This document shows positions 37,846 to 41,221 of a stretch of 41,221 bases of DNA, one piece after another. The translations under genes and the position numbers were made by a program. The notes beneath the pieces were generated by a model that was not told where the DNA came from, did no database searches, and worked only from the letters and a program-made list of their open reading frames with translations. Numbering within the stretch: position 1 is the stretch's first letter; every line of letters starts with the position of its first letter. This DNA comes from a virus, in IMG/VR virus record IMGVR_UViG_3300046533_001474, positions 1 through 41,221 of that record. One strand, given 5' to 3'.

Positions 37846-38342
37846 GCCGCGGCCCTGAGCTTCACCCGTGCGCGCTGCACGGCGTTGTCGACGGTCTTGT
37901 CGCCCGCGTACGGGTCGCCGTTCACCACATGGATCAGCGCGCTCCGCTCCGCTGCGCTGAGTAGCGTGTTGATCGCCGCGACGAGCGCCCTGACCTCGTC
38001 GCGGGTGTCGAGGCGCAGGAACGGGCACGGTGCGGGGAGGAGGTCGATGATGGGGAGCAGCTCGCCGTTGTCGTCGCGGCCTTCGCGGGCCGCGCGGGTG
38101 AGCGATAGGTGCTTTCTCCTCGTCGCGTTCTTCACCGCGGTCAGCACGTGCCGTTCGATGCAGAGTCGGGCGAACGGGATGAACCCCGCCGGAGCGAGAT
38201 GAGGCTGGTAGGCGAGGGTCGCGTTCCAGAGGCCGATGAGCGCCTCCTGGCGGAGGTCGTCGCGCTCTGCGCCGGGGAGGTAGTAGGTGTCGGCGATCGT
38301 GTAGGCGAGCCCGACGTGCGCCTCCACTGTCCGCTCGCTCAC
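37842..38342 (-). CDS. Phage-encoded sigma-70-family factor
   Basis: 166 aa. I prefer the GTG at 38342, overlapping the upstream stop (GTGA), over an ATG 45 bases upstream. Region 2 is in residues about 7-80 (HVGLAYTIADTYYLPG, DDLRQEALIGLWNATLAYQP, FARLCIERHVLTAVKNATRR); region 4-like helices are in about 113-163 (VRALVAAINTLLSAAERSAL, KTVDNAVQRARVKLR). It lacks a recognisable region 1 or 3, like alternative sigma factors. It may switch host RNA polymerase to phage late genes. The call is firm as a sigma-like protein; its targets are not known. Confidence 0.85.
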   Translation of the reverse strand: MSERTVEAHVGLAYTIADTYYLPGAERDDLRQEALIGLWNATLAYQPHLAPAGFIPFARLCIERHVLTAVKNATRRKHLSLTRAAREGRDDNGELLPIIDLLPAPCPFLRLDTRDEVRALVAAINTLLSAAERSALIHVVNGDPYAGDKTVDNAVQRARVKLRAAA

Positions 38343-38878
38343 AGCCGGCACGTCCACTCGCCCGAACGGCCATGCGTCGTCATCCACCCTCCGGCGAGCT
38401 CCTGCGCGACGGGGTCGTAGATATTAAATCGACCGAACGGCGTACTCGCCCACGTGGAGGCGGCGAACTGCAGCAACCCGAAGTGGCTGCCGTTCGACGC
38501 GCCGGGATCGTCGGTCGATTCGCAGTAGGTGCGGCGTGTCTGGTCGACGCCATAAACGGCGCGTGCGAGCGCGATGGCGTACCCAACCGTCGGGGCGTAC
38601 CGGAGCCTCGCAGCGCGGGAGACAGCCCGTATGCGTCTCGCCAGGCGCTGCTCGCGGGCATGGCTGGCGTTCAGCGCGCGCCGGTTCGCCACGGCGTGCC
38701 TGCGCCAAGTCGCGACGTTCCAGCCCTCGATGCGCCTGTCGCGGTGCTCCGTCACCGTCCGGTAGATAGTGGCCGGCGTGCCCGGCAGGCCGGGGTCGGC
38801 GTGCCCCAACGGGTCAAACGCCGCGGCGAACCCGAACGCGAGCACCGCAGCGAACGGAGCCGCCCGGCGGACGATCAC
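38339..38878 (-). CDS. Exported transglycosylase-like protein
   Basis: 179 aa, GTG at 38878 (GTGA overlap). The first 25 residues (VRRAAPFAAVLAFGFAAA) are a signal peptide. A basic helical part follows. Residues about 108-179 resemble the resuscitation-promoting factor/lytic transglycosylase fold: RTYCESTDDPGASNGSHFG (putative catalytic E120 in CES), LLQFAASTWAS, DPVAQELAGGW and a final EWTCRL. Such enzymes cut peptidoglycan glycan strands. It is placed in the regulatory operon, away from the lysis cassette, which is unusual. Confidence 0.7.
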   Translation of the reverse strand: MIVRRAAPFAAVLAFGFAAAFDPLGHADPGLPGTPATIYRTVTEHRDRRIEGWNVATWRRHAVANRRALNASHAREQRLARRIRAVSRAARLRYAPTVGYAIALARAVYGVDQTRRTYCESTDDPGASNGSHFGLLQFAASTWASTPFGRFNIYDPVAQELAGGWMTTHGRSGEWTCRL

Positions 38879-39366
38879 GCGGGCTCCTTGGTTTCACCCG
38901 GCGTGCTATCCAGGTCGCGCCCGGGGGGTGAGGTCGGGCTGCCGCCCGGGCCATTCAACCCCGCCTGAGAGCCTGCGCGCGACTCTGACGGGCGCACCTC
39001 AACGGGATCACCCCCCGAGTCTCCCAAAGCAATACGGACGCGGGTCTCCGCACGGTCACCCGAAGCCCACAACTGCGCGTCTGTGATCTCGCCGAGGTGG
39101 TGCAGGTACAGGTCGCCGAACAGGTTCCCCAGCGCGGCGCGTAGCTGCCGGTTGGCCTCCTCTAGGGCGTCCTTCTGCCGATAGATCGGCTCAGACTCGG
39201 CCCGGTAGATGCGGTAGTCCTCGGCCTTCTCGTCCAGGTCGGCTTTGAGCGCGTCCACCTCGGCGAGCAGATCGCGTAGCTTCGCGTTGCTGCCGGTCGC
39301 GTACAACTCCATCGCGACCGCAGCCTCGATCTCGGCGAGCCGTTCGGAGGTGAGCCGCCCGGTCAC
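38875..39366 (-). CDS. Coiled-coil protein of the regulatory operon
   Basis: 163 aa, GTG at 39366 (GTGA overlap). Residues 5-85 are a long charged coiled coil (LAEIEAAVAMELYATGSNAK, LAEVDALKADLDEKAEDYRI). The end is Gly/Ser/Pro-rich and probably disordered (AGLNGPGGSPTSPPGRD). No enzyme motif is present. It may act as an adaptor. Confidence 0.65.
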   Translation of the reverse strand: MTGRLTSERLAEIEAAVAMELYATGSNAKLRDLLAEVDALKADLDEKAEDYRIYRAESEPIYRQKDALEEANRQLRAALGNLFGDLYLHHLGEITDAQLWASGDRAETRVRIALGDSGGDPVEVRPSESRAGSQAGLNGPGGSPTSPPGRDLDSTPGETKEPA

Positions 39367-39590
39367 GACGCCTCCTCAGCGGCGTAGATGACCTTCCCAA
39401 TCAGCCCCAGCGTCACGAGCGCGAGCCCATGCTCATCTCCGGCGTACTCGTCGCACAGCCGACCGACCTTCTCTAGCGCGTCGAGTGCGTCCGCGACCGC
39501 CTCCGCTTCGTCGGGGAGCAATAGCACCGGCGCATCCTGGGCGCGGGCCGCCGCGATCCGGCCACGCAGCTCGGGGAGCGACAGCGTCAC
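39363..39590 (-). CDS. 75-aa helical protein
   Basis: GTG at 39590 overlaps the upstream stop (GTGA). It has LSLPELRGRIAAARAQDAPV, LLPDEAEAVADALDALEKVG and LVTLGLIGKVIYAAEEAS, mostly helical with an acidic middle. No family recognised. Position in a coupled chain supports it. Confidence 0.65.
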   Translation of the reverse strand: MTLSLPELRGRIAAARAQDAPVLLLPDEAEAVADALDALEKVGRLCDEYAGDEHGLALVTLGLIGKVIYAAEEAS

Positions 39591-40081
39591 GCGTCCTCCC
39601 CGGCGGGGAGCGCCAGCTTCAACGTCGCTGGCATCACACCGCGGTCCGGGTCGTAGGCGGCGTCCATCTGCGGTGCCAGCCACGCCCCTACCGTCTCCCC
39701 GGACGGCAGCATCGTGTACGCGAGGAACTCGTCCTCGAACGACGCGATGCCGGTCTCGATCGCTTCCAGCTTAGCTTTGATGACGAGCGCGAGCGCCCGC
39801 CACCGCTGCCTACAAGCCTGCTCCCACAATGCCTCCGCCTGCGTCGCGGTGCGGAGCCCGCGCGAGTGATGCGTGAACCGCCGCTCGTCCCTCGACGGCA
39901 ACGGCAACTCGAACCGCACCTGCCGCCTCTGCCCCGACTCGACAGTGACGACGAACGCGACGAGCGCGCCTGTCTTCGCCCACCCGTAGAGGAACTGTTC
40001 GGCGCCGTAGCGGGCAAGCGTCTGCTCGATCTCGTGGCGGGACTTCTCGACGGAGACGGTGGTGCGGGCCGCGTAGGTCAC
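39587..40081 (-). CDS. Conserved phage protein next to attP
   Basis: 164 aa, GTG at 40081. It has IEQTLARYGAEQFLYGWAKT, VTVESGQRRQVRFELPLPSR, AEALWEQACRQRWRALALVI, LEAIETGIASFEDEFLAYTM and LPSGETVGAWL. The block RYGA..F.YGW, R(Q)VRF.LPLP, WEQ..RQRWRAL..VIKAKLEAVE.GI..FE.EFL recurs in many phages near DNA-metabolism genes, but no function is assigned. It is the first gene after the integrase and attP core. Confidence 0.8.
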   Translation of the reverse strand: MTYAARTTVSVEKSRHEIEQTLARYGAEQFLYGWAKTGALVAFVVTVESGQRRQVRFELPLPSRDERRFTHHSRGLRTATQAEALWEQACRQRWRALALVIKAKLEAIETGIASFEDEFLAYTMLPSGETVGAWLAPQMDAAYDPDRGVMPATLKLALPAGEDA

Positions 40082-40093
40082 GCTGTCCTCCGC

Positions 40094-40134
40094 GACCGGA
40101 CCCCGTCACCGGTTCGAATCCGGTCGGCGCCTCT
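40094..40134. other. tRNA 3'-end segment, candidate attP core
   Basis: On the + strand ACCGG, TTCGAAT, CCGGT (40108-40124) is a perfect tRNA T-arm, followed by the 3' acceptor strand CGGCGCC (40125-40131) and a T. No matching 5' half (GGCGCCG acceptor strand) lies in the 90 bases upstream, so there is only the 3' end of a tRNA. It lies 20 bases after the integrase stop. This is typical of attP cores that restore the tRNA after integration. The target tRNA type is not determined. Confidence 0.8.
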
Positions 40135-40153
40135 AACCCCATAAGCAAGCCGT

Positions 40154-41221
40154 TCACGCATCGGCCGACCGGACCCCTTCACGACGATGCTTCTCGAGGA
40201 GCTCCGCGGCCTTGTCCAGGCGGCGCCGCGATGAGTGCACATAGAGCTCGGTCGTCGACGTTGACGCGTGCCCCATCAGCTCGGCTAGCGACGCGAGGTC
40301 GACGCCGGCGTCTGTGCTGTCGGTCCCGTAGGTGTGCCGCATCATGTGGGCCTTCCGATACGGGACCCCGGCGGCCTGGATGATCCGTCCCCACCACATC
40401 TGGTAGCCGGTCCGGGAGAGGGGCCGTTCGGGTTCGACGCGGAGGAGCTGCGGGGCGCGGCTGCGGTGGGCTCCTGTGGCGCGGTACGGGAAGAAGAGAT
40501 GGTCGGACGCGATCGGGGCGCGATCGAGAATCGGGTAGGGCTCCATGAGGTACTGGTCGAGGTGGCGGACGAGGTCGCCGCGGAACGGCACGAGCCGCTG
40601 CTTGTCGCCCTTCTCGGTGACGAGGAGGACCCGGTCGGTCATGTTGATGTCTCTGACCTGGAGCCCGAGACAGCCGCCTTTCCGGAGCCCGTGTGCGAGC
40701 AGCCCGATCCGGACCTGGTTGGCGAGGGGGAGGAGCGTCTGGCGGGCGGCCTGGAGGAGCGCAGCCTGCTCGGCGGCGCTGAACACGTCGAGCACCCGTG
40801 GACTCTGGCGTCTGATATCGGGCAGCCGGTCGCACGGGTTCCGGTCGAGGATCTCCATCCTGGCCGCCCACATGAAGAACCCGTTCAGCGCGGCCTTCCG
40901 CTTCCTACGGGACGGGGCGGGCCAGGTGACGAGCAGCGCTTCGAGGTCTTGCGTGGTGACCTCGGGGAGTTCGCGGCCGGGCAGTTCGACGCACATGCGC
41001 GCCAACGTGCGCTCGTAGTCGTCGAGCGTTGCTTCCGACCGTCCAGCGAGGCGCTTCCAGGCTAGGTGCTGTGTGACGGCCGGCCCCAACCTGGTGGCTT
41101 CATAGCTGCGGTCGAGCGTGGGGCAGTCTCGCATGGCCTGAATCTCGGCGAGCGTGAACCGCGGCTCGAAGACGGCGATCTCGCCGAGCTCCTTACTGCA
41201 TCCACATGATTCCGCGTTCAC
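40154..41221 (-). CDS. int: Tyrosine integrase (start at window edge)
   Basis: At least 355 aa; the GTG at 41221 is the last base of the window, so the true start may be further right or internal. A core-binding domain covers about 45-130 and the catalytic domain about 145-345: R180 in LAHGLRKGG, K204 in TEKGDK, H292/R295 in HMMRHTYGT, H318 in ELMGHAS and Tyr327 in TTELYVHS. The full R-K-H-R-H-Y set is present. It integrates the phage into a host tRNA site, whose 3' copy follows immediately. Confidence 0.95.
   Translation of the reverse strand: MNAESCGCSKELGEIAVFEPRFTLAEIQAMRDCPTLDRSYEATRLGPAVTQHLAWKRLAGRSEATLDDYERTLARMCVELPGRELPEVTTQDLEALLVTWPAPSRRKRKAALNGFFMWAARMEILDRNPCDRLPDIRRQSPRVLDVFSAAEQAALLQAARQTLLPLANQVRIGLLAHGLRKGGCLGLQVRDINMTDRVLLVTEKGDKQRLVPFRGDLVRHLDQYLMEPYPILDRAPIASDHLFFPYRATGAHRSRAPQLLRVEPERPLSRTGYQMWWGRIIQAAGVPYRKAHMMRHTYGTDSTDAGVDLASLAELMGHASTSTTELYVHSSRRRLDKAAELLEKHRREGVRSADA

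Noticed and set aside
40058-40132. Complete tRNA gene ending at the T-arm
   Set aside because: No 5' acceptor strand complementary to CGGCGCC and no D-arm in the preceding 75 bases, which belong to the 164-aa protein gene; only the 3' end is present.

Overview
The window is 41.2 kb of high-GC DNA carrying almost all of a temperate, siphovirus-type bacteriophage genome. The evidence for this is an ordered set of leftward genes: tyrosine integrase, replication and regulation genes, small and large terminase, portal, MuF-like head protein, protease/scaffold, major capsid, head-tail joining proteins, tail tube, frameshifted tail assembly chaperones, tape measure, distal tail protein and a lysis cassette. 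These are followed by a divergent pair of XRE-type regulators and an early recombination operon. The host is most likely a high-GC actinobacterium. Signs of this are the GC content, GTG/ATG starts with AAGGAG-type ribosome sites, TANNNT-like -10 elements and a lipoprotein starting with a cysteine followed by a TKTVTVT-type stretch. That last trait recalls Thermoleophilia/Solirubrobacterales, but this is only an impression. Both ends of the window cut phage genes (an SbcD-like nuclease on the left, the integrase start on the right), and a tRNA 3'-end attP-like core sits between phage genes, so the DNA looks like a free or circularly assembled phage genome rather than an integrated prophage with flanking host DNA.

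Layout from right to left, which is the main transcription direction. 41221-40082: integrase and attP. 40081-36890: a tightly coupled (GTGA overlap) regulatory operon with a conserved phage protein, a coiled-coil protein, an exported transglycosylase-like protein, a sigma-70-like factor, a winged-helix protein, a zinc-ribbon protein broken by a C10 tract, and a RusA-type resolvase. 36868-33859: a 327-aa unknown, a small protein, a replication initiator whose gene contains an iteron-like array, and a DnaJ-type zinc-finger/HTH fusion. 33730-23230: packaging and head genes, including a 20-residue-repeat protein and a secreted protein inserted between portal and MuF, and an internal in-frame scaffold start. 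23035-19826: a 1069-aa enzyme with GT2, TPR, methyltransferase and GT4 parts. 19829-9308: connector and tail genes. 9243-5979: lysis region with small membrane proteins, endolysin, an exported Cys-containing protein, a holin-like protein and a membrane-anchored collagen-like protein, closed by a UUCG-loop terminator.

The + strand holds only the lysogeny side: an XRE repressor candidate (4022-4453) and two likely lysogenically expressed genes (a membrane protein and a lipoprotein, 4794-5852) with their own promoter. The repressor diverges from a Cro-like gene (3599-3928) that heads the early leftward operon (zinc-binding small proteins, an AAxx tandem-repeat protein, RecT annealing protein, SbcD-like nuclease). 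The 100 bp between the two regulators contains a set of TGTCMC-type operators, three of them 28 bp apart, overlapping both start codons.

The most unusual items are the multi-domain glycosyltransferase/methyltransferase inside the structural operon (a candidate virion glycosylation system), the 12-bp tandem repeat with only two variable positions, the iteron array inside the replication gene, the 20-residue-period repeat protein, the -1 frameshift site in the loop of a perfect hairpin, and the phage-encoded sigma factor next to an exported muralytic protein.
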